Source: UBA7239 sp035430165
GTDB lineage: Bacteria > Pseudomonadota > Gammaproteobacteria > Pseudomonadales > UBA7239
Assembly (NCBI GenBank): GCA_035430165.1
Contig: DAOMGE010000005.1
Coordinates: forward strand, 25,774-89,773
Reading direction: 5' to 3'
Length of the DNA: 64,000 bases
The position numbers and the translations under genes are program-made. Under the pieces are notes generated by a model. It ran no database searches. It was not told where the DNA came from and saw nothing but the letters and a program-made list of their open reading frames with translations. Shown in pieces: positions 1-10,600 of the stretch (its first letter is position 1; the number at the start of each line of letters is the position of its first letter).

Positions 1-852
1 GATGGCCTGCTCGATGCCGTTGCGCACACGGTAGAAACCTTCTGGTGAACGATCACCAATTACGAATGGCTTGTCATTCGGATCGAAGTCAGAGGTCATC
101 AGGTCGGCTGCGTTGGCGTCTGTACGCGCCAATACGATAGTGGGCACATCAGCCACGTCAGCAGCAAGACGGGCAGCCACCAGCTTCTGGATAGCTTCCT
201 GCGTAGGCACAAGCACTTTTCCACCCATGTGACCACACTTTTTCACGGAAGCCAGCTGGTCTTCGAAGTGAACACCTGCAGCGCCCGCCTCGATCATGGA
301 TTTCATCAGTTCATAGGCGTTCAACACTCCGCCGAAACCGGCTTCCGCATCAGCCACGATAGGCAGGAAGTAATCCACATAGCCCGCATCGCCCGGCTTG
401 ATGTTGGCTTTCCACTGGATCTGGTCAGCACGTTTGAAGCTGTTATTGATGCGACGCACCACAGCAGGTACAGAGTCCACCGGATACAGGGATTGGTCCG
501 GATACATGCTGGAAGCGGTGTTGTTATCCGCTGCCACCTGCCAACCGGACAGGTAAATAGCCTGCACGCCCGCCTTGGCTTGCTGTACAGCCTGGCCACC
601 CGTCAGGGCACCCATGCAGTTGACAAAATCTTTTTCCGGACGGAAAGCGGGCTTGGCCCCCTTGGTAACCATCTCCCACAATCTTTCTGCACCGCGTCTG
701 GCGATAGTGTTTTCTACCTTGATAGAACCACGCAGACGTACCACATCCTCTGCTGAATAAGGGCGAGTAACACCTTTCCAGCGTGGGTTCTCGGCCCAAT
801 CTTTCTTGATACGGGCAATTTCGGCATCGCGGTCATAGTTACCGATAGACAT
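1..852 (-). CDS. aceA: Isocitrate lyase (partial, C-terminus beyond window)
   Basis: This is the first enzyme of the glyoxylate shunt. It cleaves isocitrate to glyoxylate and succinate in the cytosol. The 284 codons in the window run from an ATG at 852 with GGAG about 8 bases upstream, and the frame is open to the window edge. The translation contains PYSAEDVV, ALTGGQA, SGWQVAADN and the catalytic loop KKCGHMGGK with the active-site cysteine at about residue 206. This is the E. coli AceA class (about 430 residues), so roughly a third is missing. It diverges from malate synthase G across a 242-base gap, so both shunt enzymes are probably controlled from that gap. Family assignment is firm. Confidence 0.96.
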   Translation of the reverse strand, partial: MSIGNYDRDAEIARIKKDWAENPRWKGVTRPYSAEDVVRLRGSIKVENTIARRGAERLWEMVTKGAKPAFRPEKDFVNCMGALTGGQAVQQAKAGVQAIYLSGWQVAADNNTASSMYPDQSLYPVDSVPAVVRRINNSFKRADQIQWKANIKPGDAGYVDYFLPIVADAEAGFGGVLNAYELMKSMIEAGAAGVHFEDQLASVKKCGHMGGKVLVPTQEAIQKLVAARLAADVADVPTIVLARTDANAADLMTSDFDPNDKPFVIGDRSPEGFYRVRNGIEQAI

Positions 853-1094
853 GATGATCTCCAGCAAGGCTTTGGTTGGTGGTTCAGGGGGTGGTCAAGG
901 AGGCGGCATTTTAGGGATGTGGCGACAATTTATCCAGTGCCGACAGGGCATTCTGCAGATTTTTTACCGCTAATACGCAGATTTTCCTGAAGTTTTTTTA
1001 CAACACCGTCTGGTATCATGCACAACCTCCGGTATTACAGCTCTTTCATCTGTACAGCCATCAACTCACTCCGAATTTGCATGAGTCCTGCCGC
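853..1094. promoter_or_regulatory. Divergent aceA / glcB control region
   Basis: This gap separates the start codons of the two glyoxylate-shunt genes and must hold both promoters. It is T/A-rich near 975-1025, and a TATCAT hexamer lies at about 1013. I could not fit a convincing -35/-10 pair or a recognisable operator, so only the general role is claimed, by inference from the divergent layout. Confidence 0.45.
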
Positions 1095-3296
1095 ATGACC
1101 AACGAAGACAACACTCCACGTATTTCCCATGGCGAATTGCAAATCGCCGAATCGCTTTACCGTCTGGTTGTTGACGAAGTGCTGCCCGGTCTCGGCATTC
1201 ATGCCGATGATTTCTGGAGCGCCTTCGAATCTATCGTGGTCGACCTGGGCCCTAAAAATAACATTCTGCTCGACAAGCGCGATACCTTGCAAAAGCAGAT
1301 TGACACCTGGCACCAGTCACACTGTGATAAAGCCCACGATCACGAGAAATACAAGGCATTCTTGCAAAAGATCGGCTATCTCCTTCCGGAAGGACCGGAC
1401 TTCAAGATCACGACCGCTGGCGTCGATGAGGAGATCGCCACACTCGCCGGCCCCCAGCTGGTCGTTCCCGTAAAAAATGCGCGTTATGCGCTAAATGCTG
1501 CCAACGCACGCTGGGGTTCACTCTACGATGCGCTGTATGGCACTGATGTGATTCCAGAAACCGATGGCTGTGAAAAAGGCACACGTTACAACCCGGTACG
1601 CGGCACACAGGTTATTGCCTATGTACGTCGCTTCCTTGACGAAGTCACACCACTCGCCAATGGATCGCATACGGATGCAGTGAAATACGCTGTTATCAAC
1701 GCACAATTGGAAGTCACACTGAAAGATGGCAATAAAACTTCACTGAAAGACAAAACCCAGTTCACAGGCTACTGGTTCAGGAACACGGGTGGAAGCCCAT
1801 CAAATCCTTCACACATCCTGCTACGCAACAACGGACTCCATATCGACATACAGTTTGATGATGAGCATATTGTCGGCCGTGATGATCCAGCCAACATCAA
1901 GGATGTCGTCCTGGAATCGGCGATTACTACCATCCAGGATTGTGAGGATTCTGTTGCCGCTGTCGATGGTGAAGACAAGACCGAGGTGTACCGCAACTGG
2001 CTAGGCCTGATGAAAGGCACATTGACTGACACCTTTATCAAGAATGGCAAGGAAATGACGCGCACACTCGCGCCGGATATCCATGCACTGAGCCCGACCG
2101 GCGAACCCATCACCCTCCACGGGCGTGCCGTAATGCTGGTGCGTAATGTTGGTCACTTGATGACCAATGAGGCTGTACTGTTGAAAAACGAAGAAGTGCC
2201 GGAAGGCATACTCGACGCCATGATCACAATCGCGATAGCGATGCATGACCTGAAAAATCTCGGCAGTCGTTCCAATTCTCGCAAGCGCTCGATCTATATC
2301 GTCAAACCCAAAATGCACGGCCCGGAAGAAGTGGCATTTGCCTGCGAAATTTTTGGTCGTGTCGAGCATGCACTTGGCCTGCCACGCAATACTGTAAAAA
2401 TCGGCATCATGGACGAGGAACGCCGTACCACGGTCAACCTGAAAGAATGTATCCGGGCTGCCAAGGATCGCGTGATTTTTATCAACACAGGATTCCTGGA
2501 TCGTACCGGCGATGAAATTCATACATCAATGGAAGCTGGTGTCATGGTACGCAAGAATGAAATGAAACAGAAACCGTGGATCAGCGCCTACGAAAACTGG
2601 AACGTTGACATTGGCCTCGCCTGCGGACTGCAGGGAAAAGCACAAATCGGCAAGGGCATGTGGGCGATGCCGGATCTCATGAAAGACATGGTAAATACCA
2701 AAATCATGCATCCGATGGCAGGCGCCAATACAGCCTGGGTTCCATCACCCACTGCAGCAACCCTGCATGCCATGCACTATCACAAGGTAAACGTATTTGA
2801 ACGCCAGAGCGAATTGAAAACTCGTACGCGCGCCAGCCTGGATGACATTCTCACCATCCCGTTGCTGGGTGACACACAACTGAGCGATGCTGAAATCCAG
2901 CAGGAACTCGACAACAACTGCCAGAGTATTCTGGGTTATGTTGTGCGATGGATTGACCAAGGCGTTGGCTGCTCCAAAGTGCCGGATATTAACGACATAG
3001 GCCTTATGGAAGATCGTGCCACGCTGCGAATTTCCAGCCAGCACATTGCCAACTGGTTGCGGCATGATTTCTGCAAACGCGTGCAAGTCCTTGAGACATT
3101 CAAACGCATGGCTGTCGTTGTTGACCGCCAGAATGCCGACGACCCGAATTACATCAACATGTCTCCCAATTTTGATGAGTCAGTAGCATTCCAGGCAGCG
3201 TGCGAACTTGTATTCGGCGGCGTGCATCAACCAAATGGCTATACGGAACCTGTGTTGCATCGTCGTCGTCGCGAACTGAAAGCCTCCCGGACATAA
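1095..3296 (+). CDS. glcB: Malate synthase G
   Basis: The enzyme condenses glyoxylate with acetyl-CoA to give malate, completing the glyoxylate shunt with the divergent aceA. The product is about 733 residues, close to the usual 720-730 for the monomeric G form and far longer than the A form (about 530). Family landmarks include RYNPVRGTQ, SAITTIQDCEDS, RAVMLVRNVGH, IKPKMHG-like VKPKMHGPEEV, MDEERRTT and GANTAWVPSPTAATLHA. An upstream in-frame TTG at 1077 exists, but the ATG at 1095 fits the family start better. The glyoxalase II gene starts 7 bases after its stop, so the two are probably co-transcribed. Confidence 0.96.
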   Translation: MTNEDNTPRISHGELQIAESLYRLVVDEVLPGLGIHADDFWSAFESIVVDLGPKNNILLDKRDTLQKQIDTWHQSHCDKAHDHEKYKAFLQKIGYLLPEGPDFKITTAGVDEEIATLAGPQLVVPVKNARYALNAANARWGSLYDALYGTDVIPETDGCEKGTRYNPVRGTQVIAYVRRFLDEVTPLANGSHTDAVKYAVINAQLEVTLKDGNKTSLKDKTQFTGYWFRNTGGSPSNPSHILLRNNGLHIDIQFDDEHIVGRDDPANIKDVVLESAITTIQDCEDSVAAVDGEDKTEVYRNWLGLMKGTLTDTFIKNGKEMTRTLAPDIHALSPTGEPITLHGRAVMLVRNVGHLMTNEAVLLKNEEVPEGILDAMITIAIAMHDLKNLGSRSNSRKRSIYIVKPKMHGPEEVAFACEIFGRVEHALGLPRNTVKIGIMDEERRTTVNLKECIRAAKDRVIFINTGFLDRTGDEIHTSMEAGVMVRKNEMKQKPWISAYENWNVDIGLACGLQGKAQIGKGMWAMPDLMKDMVNTKIMHPMAGANTAWVPSPTAATLHAMHYHKVNVFERQSELKTRTRASLDDILTIPLLGDTQLSDAEIQQELDNNCQSILGYVVRWIDQGVGCSKVPDINDIGLMEDRATLRISSQHIANWLRHDFCKRVQVLETFKRMAVVVDRQNADDPNYINMSPNFDESVAFQAACELVFGGVHQPNGYTEPVLHRRRRELKASRT

Positions 3297-3303
3297 AGCT
3301 TTT

Positions 3304-4011
3304 ATGTTGTTGCCGATTCCCGCATTCAGTGACAACTACATCTGGTTATTCGCTGATAACGGCAAAGCCTGGGTGACAGATCCGGGCGATGCAGCACCGG
3401 TAGTGTCTGCGCTTGAGGGAAACAACCTGCAGTTATCCGGCATTCTGGTCACGCATCATCACGGTGACCATGTCGGCGGCATTTCTGGCCTACTGGAGAA
3501 ATTTCACGTACCTGTTTACGGACCTGCCCTGTCACCAGCTGCCGGCCTGATCACTCACAAACTTGTACAAAATGACGTTATCGAGATCCACTCACGGAAG
3601 TTTGAAATAATCAGCGTACCCGGACATACGCTGGATCACATCGCATTTTATTCTGCAGAAGCGAACATATTGCTCTGTGGCGATACACTGTTTTCTGCTG
3701 GCTGCGGGCGTGTCTTTGAAGGCACCTACGAACAGATGTACGCCTCCTTGCAGAAGCTGGCCGCCCTGCCCGACGACACACAGGTTTGCTGCGCTCACGA
3801 GTACACGCTGTCCAACTTGCGTTTTGCCCAGGCAACGGAGCCAGACAATCAGGACATAAAAAATCACATCACTCACTGTCAGTCTCTGCGCAAGCAGGGC
3901 AAACCCACACTGCCGTCTACGCTGGCACTCGAAAAAAAGATAAATCCGTTTTTACGCTGCGCTGATCTTGCCGAATTCAGCGCAAGACGCGAATGGAAAA
4001 ACCACTACTAG
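3304..4011 (+). CDS. gloB: Hydroxyacylglutathione hydrolase (glyoxalase II)
   Basis: The product hydrolyses S-lactoylglutathione to lactate and glutathione, the second step of methylglyoxal detoxification. It is a metallo-beta-lactamase fold protein with the dinuclear metal motif T-HHHGDH at residues 50-56 (ligands H51, H53, D55, H56), then VPGHTLDH, CGDTLF and CAHEYT. The substrate-binding end NPFLR is present, but the protein stops soon after it. At 235 residues it is about 15-20 shorter than typical GloB, so the final helix looks reduced. It is tightly linked to glcB, and its stop lies 15 bases from the convergent DUF748 gene. Confidence 0.94.
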   Translation: MLLPIPAFSDNYIWLFADNGKAWVTDPGDAAPVVSALEGNNLQLSGILVTHHHGDHVGGISGLLEKFHVPVYGPALSPAAGLITHKLVQNDVIEIHSRKFEIISVPGHTLDHIAFYSAEANILLCGDTLFSAGCGRVFEGTYEQMYASLQKLAALPDDTQVCCAHEYTLSNLRFAQATEPDNQDIKNHITHCQSLRKQGKPTLPSTLALEKKINPFLRCADLAEFSARREWKNHY

Positions 4012-4026
4012 ATTTTGCCTGCCCGA

Positions 4027-7020
4027 TTATTTCGCATCCAATACCAGACGTATAGTCAGCGAAGCCTTTGCAGGATCATTATTGGCATCCTGTACAAATA
4101 CACGATCTGGCGATACATGATATTGTTCGACCATCATGTCCTTGATACGCAATGCACGCTGCATTGCCAGTTGATGCAACTCATCATCCGTAACAGGGAT
4201 ACCATCCTGCAAACGTTGCCACGCCTGTTCATAAACCATACGTTGCAAGACATTATCATCAACCTTCTCACCACGCGCCTTCATATCTCTCCTGATACGA
4301 TCTTCAATATCACCAAACTCATCACTGCGTTGTTTCCTGTAATAACGCGCCAACATTTTGTAGGCGTCACCATTATCCTGTGCTGCACGGGCAGACAGGA
4401 ACGCATCAGCTGGAATCGTATTATTTTCGCGCAGTATCGCCAGTAATTTCTGCCGCTGTTTCTCCGGCCTATCCTGCTCAGCAAGCATATTACCCTGAAT
4501 ATCAAGGTGCAGACCTACCCTCCTGTCAAGCAGCGCCGCAACCTTTTGCAGTCTCGTAGCTGAGCCAGCCTCAATCTGGTCTGTACCAGCAGTAAATGCA
4601 ATCTGGTCGATATCTTCATCCGCCGAACCACCCAATAAGCCGGACAATGCCTTGAAAGGTGATGTGACCACCTTCATGATCATGTTACTCAAAACTTTCC
4701 AGACAATACCGCCCACAGAAAACTTCGGATCGCTCAAATCACCGTTTACCTCGAATCCGAGATCAATCACACCTTTTTCATCACGCAACAATGCAATGGC
4801 GAGGCGCAAGGGTAAATCGACTACCTTTTTGCTTTTTACACTCTCACCCAGCTGTAACTGTTTCACAACAATGCGGTTCTTACCCTGCACCTTGTCATTC
4901 ACCAGTTTGTAATCAATATCGAGTGATAGCTGTCCTTTGTCGATCTTGAAACCTGCATAAGTACCAGAGTAAGGCGTGAACGTTGTCAACTCCAGATTGC
5001 TGAACGCCATATGTGCATCCAGACTCGGTTTCGGTGCAAGAGGGTTCAGCTTGCCCTTTATTGTCACAGGTGCATAACGATCCACCTTGCCAGCGAGACC
5101 AATACTGGCCTGTGTTTTCGGATCAGTGGACAATCCATCGATAGTTCCTGATAACTGCTGCATTGCCACCCGAAAATTCGGCTTCATGGTGAGATCGGAA
5201 AAACCGACATCAGCATCATGCAACGCAACCGTGCCGATGATCATTGAAAGCGGCGCTGTCGATTTTTCTGTAGGCGACTTTCTGGCAACCAACAGGTCAT
5301 GCACGTTGGTTGTGCCATCTGCATTGATCACAAAACCCGTATTCAATTTATCCAGCGTGATCTTTCCGAGAGACAATGTATTGGATTGGAGCTGGTACGA
5401 AATTGCTTCGATATCCAGCGAATCCCAACTCAACAACTTGCGATCTGTCCCACGCTCATGCACATCCAGTTTTTCAATTTTCGCAACACCCTGCACACTC
5501 ATTGTTGCAGTATCACCTGCTTCAAAATGAACATCGAGTCCAGCATGGGCAACACCACTATCGATATCTGCGCGCACAGCGTCATGGATATACGGCGTTG
5601 CCATTGACAGCGGCATTTGCTGCACATCGAGATGCGCATCAGCCATCAGCGGTGTGAGTTGCACATGCGTGTCTATGGCGATTTGTGCTGGCTGGCGCAT
5701 CTCACCATCGCTAACGCCTGTCCTGATCTGCACAGTAAACGGATCAGCTGCCAACGGTTTCCATTCATTTACCGTGATGGAAAGAGGTGACAACGTCGCA
5801 GCAAAGTTTTCCGAAGGTTGTTCATCCCGGAACTGTACGGTGTAATTGCTGACCGCCAGCTTGTGTATCAATACATTCCACGGCATGGCCTGTGCTGCAG
5901 TTGGTGGTGATTGCGTCCTGGCAGGCTGGGCAGCTGCTGCTACCGGATCCCCAAACGCAGGTACAGGGGCAAACAATGCCTGCAAATTAATGCTGCCCTG
6001 TTTATCCATCACCACATCCAGCCAACCATCGCTGGCCTGTACAACACCCACTTCAACTGTCTGTTTTTGTAAATTCATCTGTACTGCATTGACAGCTAAC
6101 AACGGCAACCGGATCACGGGTGCTGCGGGTGCTGTTTTATTGCTGAGCACGAGCTCACGCAAAGTGACCGATCCCGCGCTGAGCTGCAGATCAAGTGCAT
6201 TCGGCATCTGCACATCAAACTGTGTGCTCAGATCAAAACGTGGTGGCTGTAGCTGGAAATTAACGGGCAACATCAACCATTGCCAGACTGGCGCCAGATT
6301 CAGGTTTTGTATCGTGAGTTTGCCATTGACCTGCAAGGGCTGCAGTTTTACGGTTGTATCGACTGAAACGAGGCCAGCATCATGATCACGCAATTCGACC
6401 ACGAGACGATTGGCATGACCCTCCCGGGTTGTATGCAAGTCATCTATAGAAAATGACGGCAGATCGAGTATCTGGTGAAAACCACCTGCACGCTGTGCAT
6501 CGCGGTAATCAACGATACCACCTCGAATATCCAGCTTACGCAATAAAACAGCGGGCAATGAAGTCGATGCTTTCGGTGCAGGTTCTGTTGTCGACTGTGC
6601 CGCCTCACCGACAGCAAACAGATGCAACAACGTGTAACCGCCCTTCCCGTCCGGTTCGAGCTTCAGATACGGTTTATCAAGTGCAATGTGCTCGATACCG
6701 AACTCAAGGCGAAATGCGGACAGGAATTCATAATCCAGCATCAATTGATCGAAGGATACCAGTGGTGTTTGATCCGTATCGATAACCTGCAAGCCCTCGA
6801 CCTGCAATTTAAACAAATAGGGATTGAAGCGAATATCGTGAACTTGCACTGTGTGCTGGATACTGCCAGCCCAGTCATGAACCAAAAAACGCTTGATCGC
6901 CCATGGCAGAATGAAAAATCCCGAGAGCGTGTAAATCAGAAAAAACGCCGCGATCATCTGAACGATGCGGTTGCTGCCCAGTTTGCGCAGATATGTGTGC
7001 TGGAGGAGGTTATCTGACAT
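4027..7020 (-). CDS. DUF748 / AsmA-like envelope protein
   Basis: This is a 997-residue protein with one N-terminal membrane helix (about residues 20-40) and a long beta-rich periplasmic body. It contains repeated AsmA-like stretches such as VHDIRFNPYLFKL and LDIDYKLVND, and ends with a region around DLGFEVNGDLSDPKFSVG that is typical of DUF748/AsmA C-termini. A final segment of about 150 residues resembles an OmpA-like or helical tail. The wider AsmA group is implicated in envelope phospholipid transport, but this subfamily has no settled function. I chose the ATG at 7020 because a longer start would overlap slyD; an AAGGA lies upstream. It follows slyD by 37 bases. Confidence 0.85.
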   Translation of the reverse strand: MSDNLLQHTYLRKLGSNRIVQMIAAFFLIYTLSGFFILPWAIKRFLVHDWAGSIQHTVQVHDIRFNPYLFKLQVEGLQVIDTDQTPLVSFDQLMLDYEFLSAFRLEFGIEHIALDKPYLKLEPDGKGGYTLLHLFAVGEAAQSTTEPAPKASTSLPAVLLRKLDIRGGIVDYRDAQRAGGFHQILDLPSFSIDDLHTTREGHANRLVVELRDHDAGLVSVDTTVKLQPLQVNGKLTIQNLNLAPVWQWLMLPVNFQLQPPRFDLSTQFDVQMPNALDLQLSAGSVTLRELVLSNKTAPAAPVIRLPLLAVNAVQMNLQKQTVEVGVVQASDGWLDVVMDKQGSINLQALFAPVPAFGDPVAAAAQPARTQSPPTAAQAMPWNVLIHKLAVSNYTVQFRDEQPSENFAATLSPLSITVNEWKPLAADPFTVQIRTGVSDGEMRQPAQIAIDTHVQLTPLMADAHLDVQQMPLSMATPYIHDAVRADIDSGVAHAGLDVHFEAGDTATMSVQGVAKIEKLDVHERGTDRKLLSWDSLDIEAISYQLQSNTLSLGKITLDKLNTGFVINADGTTNVHDLLVARKSPTEKSTAPLSMIIGTVALHDADVGFSDLTMKPNFRVAMQQLSGTIDGLSTDPKTQASIGLAGKVDRYAPVTIKGKLNPLAPKPSLDAHMAFSNLELTTFTPYSGTYAGFKIDKGQLSLDIDYKLVNDKVQGKNRIVVKQLQLGESVKSKKVVDLPLRLAIALLRDEKGVIDLGFEVNGDLSDPKFSVGGIVWKVLSNMIMKVVTSPFKALSGLLGGSADEDIDQIAFTAGTDQIEAGSATRLQKVAALLDRRVGLHLDIQGNMLAEQDRPEKQRQKLLAILRENNTIPADAFLSARAAQDNGDAYKMLARYYRKQRSDEFGDIEDRIRRDMKARGEKVDDNVLQRMVYEQAWQRLQDGIPVTDDELHQLAMQRALRIKDMMVEQYHVSPDRVFVQDANNDPAKASLTIRLVLDAK

Positions 7021-7057
7021 GGCTAACAGAGATCCTTGCTTCCCTGCACCGATAATA

Positions 7058-7540
7058 TCAGTGGTGATGACCGCCGTCGCCATGTGCATGGCCGTGGGCT
7101 ATTTCTTCTTCGGTAGCAGCACGAACAGCAATGACTTCCATATCAAATACCAATGTCTTGCCCGCCAATGGGTGGTTGGTGTCGACTTCGGCCATGAATT
7201 TGCCAGGCTTGATCACCGTTACCTGACGCGGACCTTCTTCCGTTTCAATCCAGGCGATATCCCCGGCCTTAAGCTTACCCGCAAATTTCAGGTGCTTGAT
7301 CGAAATACGTTGCTGCAATGCAGGATTGTGCACGCCGTACGCCTGCTCCGGTGCAAGTGTGACATTGACCTTGTCTCCCACCTGTTTGCCAAGCAGTACC
7401 GCTTCAAGTCCAGGCAGGATATTGTCGTGGCCATGCAAATAGGCAACTGGATGGTCCGTCCGTGAATCCTCAGTGAAATTACCACCCACTTCACCCAGGT
7501 GATAGTGAAAACTGGCGACAGTATTTTTAGCGATCTGCAT
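7058..7540 (-). CDS. slyD: FKBP-type peptidyl-prolyl isomerase / metallochaperone SlyD
   Basis: This cytosolic proline isomerase and chaperone also handles nickel in many bacteria. The 160-residue product has the split FKBP domain with an inserted flap: EDSRTDHPVAYLHGHDNILPG-type entry, then the loop AYGVHNPAL and the closing NHPLAGKTLVFDMEV. It ends in a short His-rich tail (HGHAHGDGGHHH) like the metal-binding tail of SlyD, though shorter than in E. coli. The start is the ATG at 7540, preceded by GGGAG; a longer in-frame extension upstream lacks family similarity. It is probably co-transcribed with the DUF748 gene downstream. Confidence 0.93.
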   Translation of the reverse strand: MQIAKNTVASFHYHLGEVGGNFTEDSRTDHPVAYLHGHDNILPGLEAVLLGKQVGDKVNVTLAPEQAYGVHNPALQQRISIKHLKFAGKLKAGDIAWIETEEGPRQVTVIKPGKFMAEVDTNHPLAGKTLVFDMEVIAVRAATEEEIAHGHAHGDGGHHH

Positions 7541-7623
7541 GGCATGCTCCCGAGTAAAAAATCTGGCAGCAGTATCGTGCGATAGGCACCCGATGGCAAG
7601 ACGAGTCCATTCGCGCAATAAAC

Positions 7624-7653
7624 CAAAAACGGCATCCCGAGATGCCGTTTTTG
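7624..7653 (-). terminator. Rho-independent terminator after the giant repeat gene
   Basis: A perfect 13-bp stem (CAAAAACGGCATC / GATGCCGTTTTTG) with a CCGA loop. The T-run follows the stem on both strands, so it can work both ways. It lies 24 bases after the stop of the thrombospondin-3 gene and upstream of slyD, so it should insulate slyD from readthrough. Confidence 0.88.
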
Positions 7654-7677
7654 ATGTTCCTTGATCGTCTTTATCCG

Positions 7678-10600
7678 TTAGTAGGAAATTGATTCCTGAA
7701 TACTTGAGCCCCTGTAAACCCCATTCAGCGGATACACAGTCGGGATCAATGTTTTCCTCGCAAAATCCAACGGATAAGCGTCCATGTCATCATTCACGCC
7801 GTCGTTGTCATCATCCGGATCGCATACATCACCAATCAGATCACCATCGGTATCCAGCTGATCACTATTGGCAACTGACGGGCAATTATCCGAACCATCA
7901 CCAATGCCATCCGCATCACTGTCGGCATTGCTCAATGGATCAGTTGGATACAGATCCAGCCTGTCGCTGACACCATCTCCATCCGTATCAGCCAGTAATC
8001 GATTCGTACCTTTCATGGCTTCCTGAGCTGCGCCCAATCCATCACCATCTGCATCCATCAGATTGACCGGAAGATTCTGCTGTCCAAATGTGTTATCGCC
8101 CCAGCAGACGACACCATTACTCGTCAGCGCACATGTAAAGTAAACGCCCGCGCTAATCTGGAAAGTGTTAGCCAATACCGGCACTCTGGATTGTCCATAA
8201 TCATCACCTGATCCTGCATTGAGTTTTCCGGCCCCCCAGCAAACCACCCCGGTATCATCCAAAGCACAGGTATGGTAACTACCCGCTACAATGCTACGAG
8301 GATTTACCAGAGCTGGCACATTCAGCTGTCCTTTGCTGTTGTTACCCCAGCACTTCACAGCTGAGCCATCAAGAGCGCAAGTGTGTTGTGAACCGGCAAC
8401 AACCTGTGTTGGCGAACTCAAGGCTGGCACGTTACGCTGGCCGTAAGAATTATCACCCCAGCACTTAACACCCGTATTGTCGATTGCACAAGTATGTCGA
8501 TCACCTGCAGCAATGCCGGTTGGCAAAGACAGTGCAGGCACAGTACGTTGTCCGGATCCATTATCACCCCAACACTTGACCGTCGTACCATCAATAGCGC
8601 AAGTATGCGCACCACCTGCAGAAACTTGTTTTGGCGCCGTAATAGAAGGCACTGTTGACTGGCCAGACACGTTGCTACCCCAGCATTTGAGACCCGAACT
8701 GTCGATCGCACAGGTGTGCCACAAACCACCACTGACCTGCTTGATGCCGCTGAGCACAGGAGGTGACGCCTGACCGTAACGATTATCCCCAGCACAGCGT
8801 AATCCTGCCTCATCAACAACGCAGGCGTGACGACCACCCAAGGCTATCTGATAATCCGGCACGAGCGGATTACGCCCATGACTCACCTCCCAGCCATCCA
8901 GCAACGAATCACTGTCCGTATCAGGATTGGAGACTGATGTGCCGCGCGTTATCTCAGCACCAAACGTCAATCCATCCGCATCATCATCCGACAAGGCATC
9001 TGACCCGTTCAGCGGATCCATACCGTACGTGAGCTCCATACCATCAGCCAGACCGTCTGAATCGGTATCAGCAAGCACGGGATTAGTACCATACAGATAG
9101 ATTTCCTCTCCATCCAGCAAACCATCACCATCGGTATCCGTCACCAGTGGATTGGTACCATGAACAATTTCCTGTTTATCGGAAACGTTATCACTATCCG
9201 TATCAGCTGAACGCGGATTTAACCCATGTGCTATTTCATACGCATCATTTAAACCATCTGAATCGGTATCTGCTTTCAGGGGATTGGTATTCGCTGCAAT
9301 TTCAGCCGCATCATCCAGACCATCGCCATCCGTGTCTGCTACCAGCGGATCTGTCAGGTAAGTAAATATTTCCTGGTAATCCGACAAGCTGTCCGCATCG
9401 GAGGACTTGAGTTTTGGATTGGTGCCATAAACCTGAACTTCTGCGCCGTCCATAATGCCGTCACCATCCGTGTCAGTAACCCGGACATTCAGGCCGTTGG
9501 TGTATTCGTAATAATCACCCAGACCATCGCCATCCGTATCGACATCTGTAGGTAAACTGCCCGCTTGCATTTCTTGCTGATTGGTCAGGTGATCATGATC
9601 AGCATCTCCTGCAGCAACTTGCAACAAATTGCCAAAATACTTTTGTTCCCACTGATCATTCAGGCCATCAACATCGGCATCGGTACTGATCAACGGATTA
9701 AGCCCTTGATCTATTTCCAGCTTGTCATTGATACCATCACCGTCCGTATCATAAAGTCTTGGGTTGCTGGCATTTTGATATTCCTGGAGGTTGGTCAGGC
9801 CATCATTATCAGGATCCTGTGCAGCATCTGCGGGATCGTTTTTGTTCAGCCCGAACTTGTCTTCAAATACATCAGGCATGCCGTCGCGGTCCTGATCATT
9901 TGTCTTGGACATTTTTACCATGTTTGATACAGCAGCCTGCCAGTTGGTGGTAACGCTGCAACAGAAATCCTGTGACCACAGTCCGACCCAACCTCCACCT
10001 TCAGGCATAACAGCAAGCGCAACAGTCCCGTAAACTGTTTCCTGATATATCGGCAGTGCATTCGCCGGGAGAGATGTGCGTGTAACCGCGTAGGATCCCG
10101 CATCGAGACTTACAGGACCGCCTGCGAAAGACGTGTTTATCGCAGCTTGCGCATTCAGGCTGGTGGCATAGTTGCTCGATGCAACCAGCGAATATCCAAA
10201 CAGTCCGTTCAACAGGTCAGTTTCATACGTTGTGTATGCACCATTGACCATCAAAGTGCCACCATTCCGGACGAATGTCTTGATAACCTCCCTCGCCTCA
10301 ACCGTCATTGCCGCATAAAAATTACCATTCTCCAATTCGGGAATGAGCAGAACCTCTTTTTGCTGCAGAGCCAATGAAAGAGCCGACGCCGAAATATCTG
10401 AAAACAGGATAACTGTATTGCCAGACGCCTCCATCACGCTCTTAAGGTACAAATCGTCCTGATCAATGTCCGTGTAATAGTCACTGCTCAACATAGCAAT
10501 CCGCCTACTCGCGGCAGATGCAGTACCTACTCCATCTTTTACAAAAGGATTCGTACCAAGTAAACGCAGCTCCATGACATTGTTCAGTCCGTCACCGTCT

